The position numbers and the translations under genes were made by a program. Shown here piece after piece: positions 6,480 through 14,757 of a stretch of 35,880 nt of DNA. A model generated the notes under the pieces. It saw only the letters and a program-made list of their open reading frames with translations, made no database searches and had not been told where the DNA came from. The stretch comes from an uncultured Pelagibacteraceae bacterium. GTDB lineage: Bacteria > Pseudomonadota > Alphaproteobacteria > Pelagibacterales > Pelagibacteraceae. The stretch is from the NCBI GenBank assembly GCA_902599335.1, contig CACKFA010000009.1, positions 1-35,880 on the forward strand. The letters are read 5' to 3'. Within the stretch, counting starts at the first letter, position 1, and the number at the start of each line of letters is the position of its first letter.

Positions 6480-7471
6480 TAAGCTTTTTCATCAAGCAAA
6501 TCTTCTTGTTGTATTTTAGACTCAAATTCTCGTAAACGTTTATAGACACTTGCTAGTTCTATAATAGTTGGCCAAGCTTTAAGTAAATATTGCATAGACC
6601 CTTCAACTCTTCCAAAGGCTCTAATAATTTGCTGCATAACTCCTAATGTAACTACACCTGCTACAATAGCTGGAGCTAAGAAAACATAAGCAGATAAAAC
6701 ATTAGCTTGCAGATATGCAATACGTCCAATATTAAAGTACAGGTATCTTAGATAACTTAAAAAATGAATTTTACGTACATCATCAAATAATTCGTCTATT
6801 CTTTTAGGTCTTACACTACCATCATCTTCTGCAATAACTAAAATTTTTCTGTATGCTGCTTCTTGTTTTTGTAAATCATATTCAACGCCGACTAATCTCA
6901 ATATTAAACCAAGCACAATTAAAAAAACAGTTCCTCCTATAGTCCAAATTAAGGCCCCTACTATTAAACCATATTCCCATTCTCCAAAAAAGAAAATTGG
7001 AATACCAATACTCAATCCAAATAATATTGGAATAAATTGGATCAAAATCATTATAGATTCTATTAAACTTGTGCCTAAACTTTCCATGATTCTAGTAAAT
7101 TTAATTGTATCTTCTTGAACTCTTTGTGAAGCACCTTCTATTTTTCGTGCTTTGTCATAGACAGAGTGATACCATTCAACCATTGATGTTCTCCATCTAA
7201 ATAAATAATGAGCTGTAAAAAAACTAATAGCAACATAAACAGCAATATACATACCTGCCAGTGTAATAAATGAAAACAAACTTGCAAAATATTCTTCAAT
7301 CGAAACAGCGTTTGGTTCTGAAAGAGCTTTTTGAATCATGTCATAAAAAACCCCAAACCATTCATTAATTTTTACGTCTATTTCAACCTGAACCCAAAGA
7401 GATGAAAGAATTATGAATGAACCTATCCAGGACCAAATAATCCAATGCTTTTCAGTAAAGAATCTAAACAT
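6479..7471 (-). CDS. SbmA/BacA-like peptide transporter, short form
   Basis: This 330-residue integral membrane protein aligns by eye with Escherichia coli SbmA across most of its length. Shared landmarks are a V-x-V-x-x-W-x-x-x-FYDMIQKALS segment (about 29-52), YLFRWRTSM (about 89-97), IEGASQRVQEDT, EAAYRKILVIAEDD and the C-terminal AFGRVEGSMQYLLKAWPTIIELASVYKRLREFE. SbmA and BacA import proline-rich peptides, bleomycin and related compounds using the proton gradient. The N-terminal part of about 75 residues carrying the first membrane spans of SbmA is absent, and ATG 7471 is close to the first shared segment. It begins 3 nt after the complex I gene and overlaps glpX. Confidence 0.85.
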   Translation of the reverse strand: MFRFFTEKHWIIWSWIGSFIILSSLWVQVEIDVKINEWFGVFYDMIQKALSEPNAVSIEEYFASLFSFITLAGMYIAVYVAISFFTAHYLFRWRTSMVEWYHSVYDKARKIEGASQRVQEDTIKFTRIMESLGTSLIESIMILIQFIPILFGLSIGIPIFFFGEWEYGLIVGALIWTIGGTVFLIVLGLILRLVGVEYDLQKQEAAYRKILVIAEDDGSVRPKRIDELFDDVRKIHFLSYLRYLYFNIGRIAYLQANVLSAYVFLAPAIVAGVVTLGVMQQIIRAFGRVEGSMQYLLKAWPTIIELASVYKRLREFESKIQQEDLLDEKA

Positions 7472-7474
7472 TTT

Positions 7475-7756
7475 TTATTTAAGAAAATTATCCGCGTAGG
7501 ACTTTTTTACAGTTTTTCTTTTTCTAGGTTCAATTAATTCAAAATCAATTTTTCTCTTTTTTGCATAATTGATTGCTAACTCTTTTGATGAAAATTCTAA
7601 CTTTAGTTCTGTATAAGTATCAGATGAACTCTCCCAACCCATTAAAGGATTTTTTGTTGGATCTTTTGTTTTAAATTCTAAAATCCATTTATCATTTTTT
7701 GCTAACCCTGATTGCATTGGATTTTTATTTGGGATGTAAATAATAGCTTTTTTCAT
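7475..7756 (-). CDS. NDUFS4-like NADH dehydrogenase accessory subunit
   Basis: At 93 residues this matches the NDUFS4 / 18 kDa family (ETC_C1_NDUFA4) found in alphaproteobacteria and mitochondria. Landmarks are a basic start (KKAIIYIPNKNPMQSG), W25 in NDKWILEF, NPLMGWESSSDT (about 36-47) and a C-terminal basic tail. The protein is an accessory subunit stabilising the NADH-binding module of respiratory complex I. The ATG lies 6 nt after the encoded CCA of tRNA-Pro, so expression probably depends on a shared transcript with that tRNA. The SbmA-like gene follows after 3 nt. Confidence 0.88.
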   Translation of the reverse strand: MKKAIIYIPNKNPMQSGLAKNDKWILEFKTKDPTKNPLMGWESSSDTYTELKLEFSSKELAINYAKKRKIDFELIEPRKRKTVKKSYADNFLK

Positions 7757-7762
7757 AAATGA

Positions 7763-7839
<77 letters not shown>

Positions 7840-7848
7840 ATCCGAGTA

Positions 7849-7876
7849 CTAATACAGCAGTTATTGATAATTTCAA
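7849..7876 (-). promoter_or_regulatory. Candidate tRNA-Pro promoter
   Basis: On the minus strand TTGAAA (7876-7871) and TATTAG (7854-7849) are separated by 16 nt. The predicted start is within a few bases of the tRNA 5' end at 7839. This is the best sigma-70-like match in the gap and would also serve the protein genes downstream of the tRNA. Confidence 0.45.
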
Positions 7877-7933
7877 TGTATAAAGATACCAAAATTAAAA
7901 GAAATTTGAATAAAATCTGGTATATAACGAAGC

Positions 7934-8431
7934 ATGATAATTACATGTCCAAATTGTAACAAGCAATTTAAAATTGATAAGTCTTTAATACCAGACGAAG
8001 GTAGAGATTTGCAATGTGGATCATGTAATCATATTTGGTTTTATAATATCCAAGAAAAAAATAATGAAACACTAGAGTTGAAACATGAAATTATTAGTGA
8101 AGACGTTGAAACAAAAGCTGAAAATAAAGAGGATAAAATAGAAGAGAAACAACAACCAAATGAAATAATTAAAACTGAAATAAATAATAAAAAAAAAGAA
8201 AAAAATTTAGATGAACAAAAAAATACAATTACGCTTAATAAAACGAAAAATAAGGGAAATAAGTTTTTTTCTTATTTAATAGTATTTATTATATCTTTTG
8301 TAGCATTAGTTATCTTGCTAGATACTCTAAAAACTCCGCTAATTAATGTTTTTCCAGGATTAGAAATTATACTATTTAACCTTTTTGAAACATTGCAGGA
8401 TATAAAACTATTTATTATAGACCTAATTTAA
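7934..8431 (+). CDS. MJ0042-type zinc-ribbon membrane protein
   Basis: A 165-residue protein with an N-terminal zinc ribbon of the MJ0042 type: CPNC (5-8) and CGSC (28-31) within about 36 residues. A long charged Lys/Glu/Asn-rich linker (about 40-110) follows, then a hydrophobic segment at about 112-131 and a second moderately hydrophobic C-terminal stretch. The zinc ribbon would face the cytoplasm. Similar proteins are common in alphaproteobacteria; their role is unknown. An extended -10-like sequence (TGG followed by TATATA, 7918-7926) sits only 7 nt before the ATG, so the mRNA may be leaderless. It is followed after 6 nt by nhaA. Confidence 0.8.
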   Translation: MIITCPNCNKQFKIDKSLIPDEGRDLQCGSCNHIWFYNIQEKNNETLELKHEIISEDVETKAENKEDKIEEKQQPNEIIKTEINNKKKEKNLDEQKNTITLNKTKNKGNKFFSYLIVFIISFVALVILLDTLKTPLINVFPGLEIILFNLFETLQDIKLFIIDLI

Positions 8432-8437
8432 TTTTTT

Positions 8438-9619
8438 ATGATTAATTATATATCTAAGCCTTTTAGATGGTTTTTTAAATTAGAAGCGGCAAGTGGACTT
8501 GTATTGTTGTTTGCTGCAATAATTGCATTATTTATAAGCAATTCTGGACTAGCGGATTTATATTTTGCTACTTTAAATAAGTATTTATTCATAGGTATTA
8601 ATAATTTTGGATTAAAATTATCAGTATTACATTGGATCAACGATGCCTTGATGGCAATTTTCTTTTTCTTTGTTACTTTAGAAATTAAAAGAGAATTTTT
8701 ACAAGGTGAACTTTCTAATATTAAACAAGCTTTATTGCCCATAATTGCTGCTGTAGGAGGAATGTTAGTTCCTGCACTGTTCTATGTTTTTATAAATTTA
8801 GGTGATAGTGAAACTTTAAATGGATGGGCAATACCCTCAGCAACTGATATCGCTTTTTCTTTAGGAGTTTTATCTTTGTTAGGTAAAAGAGTTCCTTTGT
8901 CATTAAAAGTATTTTTAACTGCATTAGCTATAATCGATGATTTAGGAGCAATAGTAATCATCGCCCTATTCTACTCTGGAGATCTGAGTATCAAGTATTT
9001 AACTTTAATGTTATTAGCTTTTATTGTTTTGTTATTAATTAACAAATTTAACATTAAAAAGTTTCTGCCTTATTTGGTTGTAGGACTATTACTCTGGGAC
9101 TTTACGCATAACTCAGGAATACACGCTACTATCGCTGGTGTCTTGTTAGCTATGACAATTCCTCATAGAAAAAAAGAAAAAGATTTTTCATTATTAATTA
9201 AAATTGAACACTCAATTAGTCCATATGTTGCTTTCGGAATAATGCCTTTATTTGCATTTGCAAATGCTGGAGTATCTCTTGAAGGTTTATCATTTGCTTC
9301 ATTACTTGATAAGGTTCCCCTTGGAATCGTATTAGGACTATTCCTTGGTAAACAACTAGGTGTTTTTGTCTTCTCATATGTGTCAATTAAATTAAAAGTA
9401 GCTCAAATGCCAAATGATACAAGTTGGTATAATTTTTATGGCGTAGGAGTTCTTACCGGGATTGGTTTTACAATGAGTTTATTTGTTGGAAATTTAGCTT
9501 TTGTAGAAAACATGCAATATATGGATGGTGTAAAAATTGGTGTATTGACTGGATCGTTGTTGTCAACTTTATTTGGTTATTTTTTAATATTACTTACACC
9601 AAATAAACCTAATAAATGA
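8438..9619 (+). CDS. nhaA: Na+/H+ antiporter NhaA
   Basis: This 393-residue inner-membrane protein matches NhaA throughout. It exchanges sodium or lithium for protons to control cytoplasmic sodium and pH. The family core is visible: FFVTLEIKREFLQGEL, PSATDIAFSLGVLSLLG (the unwound helix region), AIIDDLGAIVIIALFYS with the paired Asp residues used for ion binding, HATIAGVLLAMTIP, and GVGVLTGIGFTMSLFVG. Length is typical. It lies between the zinc-ribbon gene (6 nt) and the glutathione peroxidase gene (4-nt ATGA overlap), so the three probably form an operon. Confidence 0.96.
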   Translation: MINYISKPFRWFFKLEAASGLVLLFAAIIALFISNSGLADLYFATLNKYLFIGINNFGLKLSVLHWINDALMAIFFFFVTLEIKREFLQGELSNIKQALLPIIAAVGGMLVPALFYVFINLGDSETLNGWAIPSATDIAFSLGVLSLLGKRVPLSLKVFLTALAIIDDLGAIVIIALFYSGDLSIKYLTLMLLAFIVLLLINKFNIKKFLPYLVVGLLLWDFTHNSGIHATIAGVLLAMTIPHRKKEKDFSLLIKIEHSISPYVAFGIMPLFAFANAGVSLEGLSFASLLDKVPLGIVLGLFLGKQLGVFVFSYVSIKLKVAQMPNDTSWYNFYGVGVLTGIGFTMSLFVGNLAFVENMQYMDGVKIGVLTGSLLSTLFGYFLILLTPNKPNK

Positions 9620-10158
9620 GAAAAGTAATATTTTTATTTTCTATAATAATGTTTTTTTTTAAAACTTCAGCAAATGCTAACTACGAAAAAAAAATTTATG
9701 ATTTTAGTATTGAGAGTATAACTGGCGAGACAATTAATTTTAAAGATTACAAAAATAAAGTTATTTTAATTGTAAATACAGCAAGTTACTGTGGATTTAC
9801 AAAACAATATGATGAATTACAAGAATTGTGGGATTTATATAAAGAAAAAGGTTTAATTGTTCTTGGTGTTCCATCAAATTCATTTAATCAAGAAAAAAAT
9901 AATAATGCTGATATTAAAGAATTTTGTGAAGTAAATTTTAATATTAACTTTCCACTTACGACATTAACTGAGGTTAAAGGCAAAGACGCTCATGAACTTT
10001 TTAAATGGGCAAAAGAAAATCATGGTAAGTCGGCAGAACCTAAGTGGAATTTTCATAAAATTTTAATTAATAAAGAAGGTAAAGTTCAAGATACATTCGC
10101 ATCATTTACAAAACCAACTTCAAAAAAAATAATTAAAGCTATAGAAAATAGCTTATAA
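9616..10158 (+). CDS. Secreted glutathione peroxidase family protein
   Basis: This 180-residue thioredoxin-fold peroxidase reduces hydrogen peroxide or lipid peroxides, in bacteria usually with thioredoxin as donor. A cleavable signal peptide is likely (about 1-21, ending SANA), placing it in the periplasm. The catalytic residues are present: peroxidatic Cys59 in NTASYCGFT, Gln92 in PSNSFNQE and Trp144-Asn145 in KWNFHKIL. Cys104 is a candidate resolving Cys. It starts inside the nhaA stop (ATGA) and overlaps the convergent MBL gene by 6 nt. Confidence 0.92.
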   Translation: MRKVIFLFSIIMFFFKTSANANYEKKIYDFSIESITGETINFKDYKNKVILIVNTASYCGFTKQYDELQELWDLYKEKGLIVLGVPSNSFNQEKNNNADIKEFCEVNFNINFPLTTLTEVKGKDAHELFKWAKENHGKSAEPKWNFHKILINKEGKVQDTFASFTKPTSKKIIKAIENSL

Positions 10159-10923
10159 GTTTATTGTCAATCCGTCATGTGCTGGAATAACATTTTTAGG
10201 CATCATTTTTTTAAGCACTTTATAATCTAATACTGGTGATAAGTTAGTAAGAATAGCTTTTTTTGGTTTGAATTTTTTAATTACAGCAAGTGAAGTTTCT
10301 AAATTAAAATGTGATGGATGATAATTGTACCATAAGCAATCAATAATTAAATATCGAAGATTTTTAAAATATTTATGATCTTTGTTATAAATTTTACTTA
10401 CATCACTTATATAAGCTAATTTTTTATTAATAATAAAGCAATTTGACTTTACTTTACCATGCTCAACCATAATTGATTGAATAGTAATTTTTTTATTATT
10501 ATTTTTGATAAAAATTTTATTTGGAAGCTTATTGAGCTTTAGTGTTGCAGGATATTCTTTTGAATAACTTTTAAATATATAAGAAAATGTAGAGTTAAGA
10601 TATTTAGAAGTATATTTATCAGCATATACATCAAGTTGTTTTCTGCTGTTAATATAAAAAGATCTCAAATCGTTTATTCCATGAGTTTGATCAGCATGCA
10701 AATGAGAATATAATACTTTATTAATTTTATTTATTTTATGCCTTAAAAGTTGTTGTCGTAGGTCAGGAGACGTATCTATAAGAATATTTTCATTTGTGGT
10801 TTTTATCAAAGCTGAACATCTTGTTCTATAATTTTTTTTATTATTAGGATCACAATTTCCAAAGAATCCATCTGGCCTTGGTACACCCATTGAACTGCCA
10901 CAGCCTAAAATAATAAATTTCAT
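10153..10923 (-). CDS. MBL-fold metallo-hydrolase (PhnP-like)
   Basis: A metallo-beta-lactamase fold protein of about 256 residues, related to PhnP / RNase Z-like phosphodiesterases. It opens with FIILGCGSSMGVPRP and has RTRCSALI, then LIDTSPDLRQQLL and the metal motif SHLHADQTHGINDLR. The usual H-x-H-x-D-H reads H-x-H-x-D-Q here; I recall the same D-Q form in other alphaproteobacterial members, so it may be a subfamily trait. An earlier TTG at 10932 overlaps tatD, but the ATG at 10923, 5 nt after the tatD stop, is the more natural start. It is the last gene of the long operon; the substrate is unknown. Confidence 0.85.
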   Translation of the reverse strand: MKFIILGCGSSMGVPRPDGFFGNCDPNNKKNYRTRCSALIKTTNENILIDTSPDLRQQLLRHKINKINKVLYSHLHADQTHGINDLRSFYINSRKQLDVYADKYTSKYLNSTFSYIFKSYSKEYPATLKLNKLPNKIFIKNNNKKITIQSIMVEHGKVKSNCFIINKKLAYISDVSKIYNKDHKYFKNLRYLIIDCLWYNYHPSHFNLETSLAVIKKFKPKKAILTNLSPVLDYKVLKKMMPKNVIPAHDGLTINL

Positions 10924-10928
10924 TAATT

Positions 10929-11690
10929 TCAATTAAAAAATAGTTTATTAAAGTTATCTGTAGTTTTTTTTATAAGATCTTCTTTGGATATATTTTTAAT
11001 TTCAGCTAATTTTGCAGCAGTAAAATCAATGAATGACGGTTCATTTTTTTTTCCTCTTTTAGGAACGGGCGCTAAAAAAGGACTATCAGTCTCAATTAAG
11101 ATATTATCCATTGGAATAGATTTGAACGTATCTTGCAAATCTAATGAGTTTTTAAAAGTAATGATACCGCTTGCTGAAAAGAATGAATTTAAAGTCATTA
11201 GTTTTTCTGAGAATTCTTTAGACCCAGTAAAACAATGCATCAAAATTTTAAGGTTTTCATTTTTATATTCATTTAAAATCTCAAAAGTTTCTTTTTCTGC
11301 ATCTCTTGAATGAACAATTAATGGAATATTGGTTTTTATGGATGCATCTATATGCTCTTTAAAACTTGCAATCTGCTTTTCTTTTTCACTATTATTATAA
11401 TAAAAATCTAAACCAGTTTCTCCGATTCCAATAATTTTTGAGTTTTCATTGAGACCTTCAATGATCTGTTTTGAAGTGATAATATCTTTGGAGCTTTCAT
11501 GAGGATGAATGCCAATAGTACCGTAGATCATCTCATCTTTATTAATTAAATGTTTTACTCTAGAAAAACTTTCAAACGAAGTTGAGATAGTAAGTATTTT
11601 TTGTATACCAACTTCTTTTGATCTTTGAATTACATTAGTTAAATCACTTAATAATGGTTCATGATCTAGATGACAGTGTGAATCAATCAT
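10929..11690 (-). CDS. tatD: TatD family metal-dependent DNase
   Basis: A 253-residue TIM-barrel amidohydrolase-like nuclease. The TatD signatures are present in order: DSHCHLDH (3-10), GIHPHE, IGIGETGLDFYY, IVHSRDAEKE, MHCFTGS and LIETDSPFLAPVP. These provide the His, Glu and Asp ligands of the metal site. Family members act as 3'-5' exonucleases or deoxyribonucleases in repair and DNA turnover. The gene overlaps the metG stop by 8 nt, an order (tmk-holB-metG-tatD-MBL) I recall as common in alphaproteobacteria. Confidence 0.95.
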   Translation of the reverse strand: MIDSHCHLDHEPLLSDLTNVIQRSKEVGIQKILTISTSFESFSRVKHLINKDEMIYGTIGIHPHESSKDIITSKQIIEGLNENSKIIGIGETGLDFYYNNSEKEKQIASFKEHIDASIKTNIPLIVHSRDAEKETFEILNEYKNENLKILMHCFTGSKEFSEKLMTLNSFFSASGIITFKNSLDLQDTFKSIPMDNILIETDSPFLAPVPKRGKKNEPSFIDFTAAKLAEIKNISKEDLIKKTTDNFNKLFFN

Positions 11691-13224
11691 TGTTTTTCTC
11701 TATTTTTTTAAAAAGTATGTCAATTTTATTAATGTTATTACCTTTTGTTAAATACTCATTATTAGAAACCGAGTCTAATTTTATATTTTTTTCTTCAATG
11801 TCAAAAATATTTAATGCCTTTAAAGAAGATTCAGGAATAATTGGATATAGTAAAAAACTTATTTTTCTTACAATTTCTAAAGTAGTGTAAACAATGGTAT
11901 TTAATCTAATTGTATCGTCTTTCTTTTTCCATGGTTCTTGATCATTAAAATATTTGTTAGCTTCAAAAAGTGAATTTACAATATAATCAATGTAAAAATT
12001 AATATTTTGATTGTCAATTTGTGACCTAATATTATCTAAATTATCTTTATACTTATTTAGTATTAATAAATCTTCATCATTAAATTTAACTTCTAATGGA
12101 ATTTTTCCATCACAATTTTTTATTGCAAAAGCGGTTACACGCTGACATAAATTTCCATAATTGTTAGCAAGATCACTATTAATACAATCTTCTAGTCTTT
12201 CTTGAGATATATTTCCATCATTCCCAAAAGAAACTTCTTTAATTAAGTAGTATCTTAAAGGATCAAGACCATACTCTTTAATTATTTCAAGTGGATCAAG
12301 AATATTTCCTTTAGATTTAGACATTTTTTCTTCCCCTGATAATATCCATCCATGCCCGTAAACTCTCTTCGGTAAATCAATTTTTGCTGCTAATAAAAAG
12401 GCAGGCCAATAAACAGCATGGAATCTAAGTATATCTTTTCCAATTAAATGTATTGAGGCAGGCCAAAATTTTTTAAACAAATCATCGTTTGTATTAGGAT
12501 AGTTTAATGCACTTAAATAATTTGTTAAAGCATCAAGCCAAACATATATCACGTGGTTTTTGTTGTTTGGAACAGGTATGCCCCATGAAAAACTTTTTCT
12601 ACTAACAGAAAGATCTTTAAGACCACTTTTTACAAAACTAATAACTTCATTTTTCCTAGATTGTGGAGCAATAAAATTTGGATTAGCTTCATAATATTCT
12701 AATAACGGTTTTTCCCACTTTGAAAGTCTAAAAAAATAAGATTCTTCTTCAATCCATTCAACAGGAGATTTTGATGATATAGCAATTTTTTTTCCATCTA
12801 ATTCCTCAATTTCGTCTTCGTTATAAAAGGCTTCATCTGATACTGAATACCATCCAGAATAGTTTGATAAATATATATCATCATTTTTCTCAAGTTCATT
12901 CCAAAGATGTTGAACTGTTTTTTTATGTCTAGCTTCTGTAGTTCTTATAAAATCAGTGTTTGATAAATTCAAAGTATCTGAAAGATCTCTAAAAGTTTGA
13001 CTAATTTGATCACAAAATACTAGAGGTTCCTTCCCCGCTTTTTCTGCAGATCTTTGAATTTTTAATCCATGTTCGTCTGTACCAGTAAGAAAATGAACCT
13101 GATAATTGTCAATTTTTTTAAATCTTGCAAAGAAATCTGCGATAATGCTTGAGTATGCATGACCCATATGAGGCTTAGCTGACGGGTAGTAAATAGGCGT
13201 GGTTATATAATAAGTTTTATCCAT
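11683..13224 (-). CDS. metG: Methionyl-tRNA synthetase
   Basis: This 513-residue class I aminoacyl-tRNA synthetase charges tRNA-Met in the cytoplasm. The HIGH-type motif is PHMGHAYS (18-25) and the KMSKS motif is at 300-304. The connective region reads YSGWYSVSDEAFYNEDE with no Cys pairs, so the zinc knuckle is absent, as I recall for many alphaproteobacterial MetRS. The C-terminal dimerisation (EMAP-like) domain is also absent, giving the short form. It overlaps holB and tatD by 8 nt each. Confidence 0.96.
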   Translation of the reverse strand: MDKTYYITTPIYYPSAKPHMGHAYSSIIADFFARFKKIDNYQVHFLTGTDEHGLKIQRSAEKAGKEPLVFCDQISQTFRDLSDTLNLSNTDFIRTTEARHKKTVQHLWNELEKNDDIYLSNYSGWYSVSDEAFYNEDEIEELDGKKIAISSKSPVEWIEEESYFFRLSKWEKPLLEYYEANPNFIAPQSRKNEVISFVKSGLKDLSVSRKSFSWGIPVPNNKNHVIYVWLDALTNYLSALNYPNTNDDLFKKFWPASIHLIGKDILRFHAVYWPAFLLAAKIDLPKRVYGHGWILSGEEKMSKSKGNILDPLEIIKEYGLDPLRYYLIKEVSFGNDGNISQERLEDCINSDLANNYGNLCQRVTAFAIKNCDGKIPLEVKFNDEDLLILNKYKDNLDNIRSQIDNQNINFYIDYIVNSLFEANKYFNDQEPWKKKDDTIRLNTIVYTTLEIVRKISFLLYPIIPESSLKALNIFDIEEKNIKLDSVSNNEYLTKGNNINKIDILFKKIEKNND

Positions 13225-14146
13225 TTAGTATTTTATCCTCAAATTCCATAAACAATGTTTCCTCATCTAAATTATAAGTTCTGGTATTTTTAATTTTTTC
13301 CAAAAAATAATGGTATGACTTTAGTAAACTAATATTTTCAATAGATATATTGTTTCTAAAATAAAGTTCAATAAAAGAATAAATGATTTCAATAATTGAT
13401 TTATCTTTTTTATAAATTTTATTTTTAATTATGCTTGTTAGTGTTGTGTTTAAATCAAAATTGACAAAATCGAAGTCATATTCTTCAGATAACTTAATTA
13501 ATTTAAATAATTTTCCAGGAGTTGCATAATAATCAAATAACTTATTATTGATAATAGTATTTATGTCATCGTTTAGTAATTGATTAACAATTCTAATAGA
13601 CTGATCTTTTGTTAAAAAAACTTTAAAATTTAAACATCTGGATTTAAGAGTTGGAAGTACTCTTTTATTGTTATTAATTAAAATAAAATTTATATTGTCA
13701 TTAGGTTCTTCTAAAATTTTTAACAAAGCATTAATAGAATTTAAGTTTAATAATTCAATATTATCGATTAAAACAAATCTTTTTTTATTATTAAATGAGG
13801 ATTTGTTTAGATTTATTATCAACTCCCTAATTTGATTTATATCAATGTTTTTCTTATCTTCTAAGACATCAATTAAGTAAAAATTTGGGTTCGATTTATT
13901 TAGTATAAGTTTGTATGACTTATTATCTGGATTAATTATATTATTTTCATAATCATAGGGATGTTCTTCATTTTTAGATAATACAAAATTAATTAAATGA
14001 TATGCTAATGTTGATTTTCCAATACCTTTTTCACCAGACAAAAGAATTTTATTAGGCAAAGTATCGTTTTTTATTAATTTATATAATTGATTAAAAATTT
14101 CTTTGTGCTCAAATAAATTTATTTGAGTTGAGGGATTTAAATTCAT
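13217..14146 (-). CDS. holB: DNA polymerase III subunit delta'
   Basis: A 309-residue AAA+ protein of the clamp-loader family. The Walker A-like GEKGIGKSTLAY (about 39-50) is followed by FVLIDNIELLN (about 123-133) as Walker B-like, ALLKILEEPN and LKSRCLNFK (the SRC arginine motif). The Cys-rich zinc module of E. coli delta' is not present. The intact P-loop is as expected for some alphaproteobacterial homologues. Delta' helps load the beta clamp during replication. It overlaps tmk by 4 nt and metG by 8 nt, and this order supports holB rather than dnaX. Confidence 0.88.
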   Translation of the reverse strand: MNLNPSTQINLFEHKEIFNQLYKLIKNDTLPNKILLSGEKGIGKSTLAYHLINFVLSKNEEHPYDYENNIINPDNKSYKLILNKSNPNFYLIDVLEDKKNIDINQIRELIINLNKSSFNNKKRFVLIDNIELLNLNSINALLKILEEPNDNINFILINNNKRVLPTLKSRCLNFKVFLTKDQSIRIVNQLLNDDINTIINNKLFDYYATPGKLFKLIKLSEEYDFDFVNFDLNTTLTSIIKNKIYKKDKSIIEIIYSFIELYFRNNISIENISLLKSYHYFLEKIKNTRTYNLDEETLFMEFEDKILNG

Positions 14147-14757
14147 TTAATTAATTTTTTAATTTGATTTATTATTAAATCTTCATTTTTTTTTATATCT
14201 AAATTAGAATCAATAATTTTGTATGATTTTTTATTTGATTTAGCTAATTTTAAAAAACCTTTTTGAACTTTATTATAAAAATTCATATCAAACTGATCAT
14301 ATCTATTTAAAGATTTTCTATTTTTTAACCTTTGAAAGAGATTTTTTTTATTTACAACATTAAGAAAAGTAAATTTGACTTTAATTTTTTTTAATAGAAA
14401 TTTATTTATGGTGTTTATAATTTTTAAATCAATACCCATACCATAATGTTGATATGCAATAGTTGAGTCTATGAATCTATCAATCAAAATAATTTTTTTT
14501 TTGTATGATTTTTTTATAATATTTATGTTTTCACTACGAGCTGATAAATATAAAAGTAAATCAGTATATATGTTAAAATTAGATTTTTTATTTAAAATTA
14601 ATCTTCTTATTTTTTCTGAATTAAGACTTCCACCTGGTTCTCTTATCTTTATATAATTAATTTTCTTTTTATCTAAATATTTAGATACTTTATTTATATG
14701 ATGACTTTTGCCACTACCCTCTATACCCTCAAAGACAATGATGGGCTTTTTAGACAT
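14143..14757 (-). CDS. tmk: Thymidylate kinase
   Basis: A protein of about 204 residues that phosphorylates dTMP to dTDP with ATP. The P-loop is FEGIEGSGKSHH near the N-terminus, the DR(F/Y) motif is LIDRFIDSTIAYQHYG, and IKIREPGGS fits the dTMP-binding region. A GTG lies one codon before the ATG at 14757; the ATG is preferred. The start overlaps the carboxypeptidase stop by 8 nt. Lys and Asn content is high, in line with the strong A+T bias. Confidence 0.94.
   Translation of the reverse strand: MSKKPIIVFEGIEGSGKSHHINKVSKYLDKKKINYIKIREPGGSLNSEKIRRLILNKKSNFNIYTDLLLYLSARSENINIIKKSYKKKIILIDRFIDSTIAYQHYGMGIDLKIINTINKFLLKKIKVKFTFLNVVNKKNLFQRLKNRKSLNRYDQFDMNFYNKVQKGFLKLAKSNKKSYKIIDSNLDIKKNEDLIINQIKKLIK

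Noticed and set aside
8446..8742. Minus-strand frame opposite nhaA
   Set aside because: Antisense shadow of a clear NhaA gene; its composition is not protein-like.
10924..10932. TTG start for the MBL hydrolase
   Set aside because: An ATG three codons later, 5 nt after the tatD stop, fits better.
10984..11313. Plus-strand frame opposite tatD
   Set aside because: Antisense shadow; TatD motifs on the other strand are complete.
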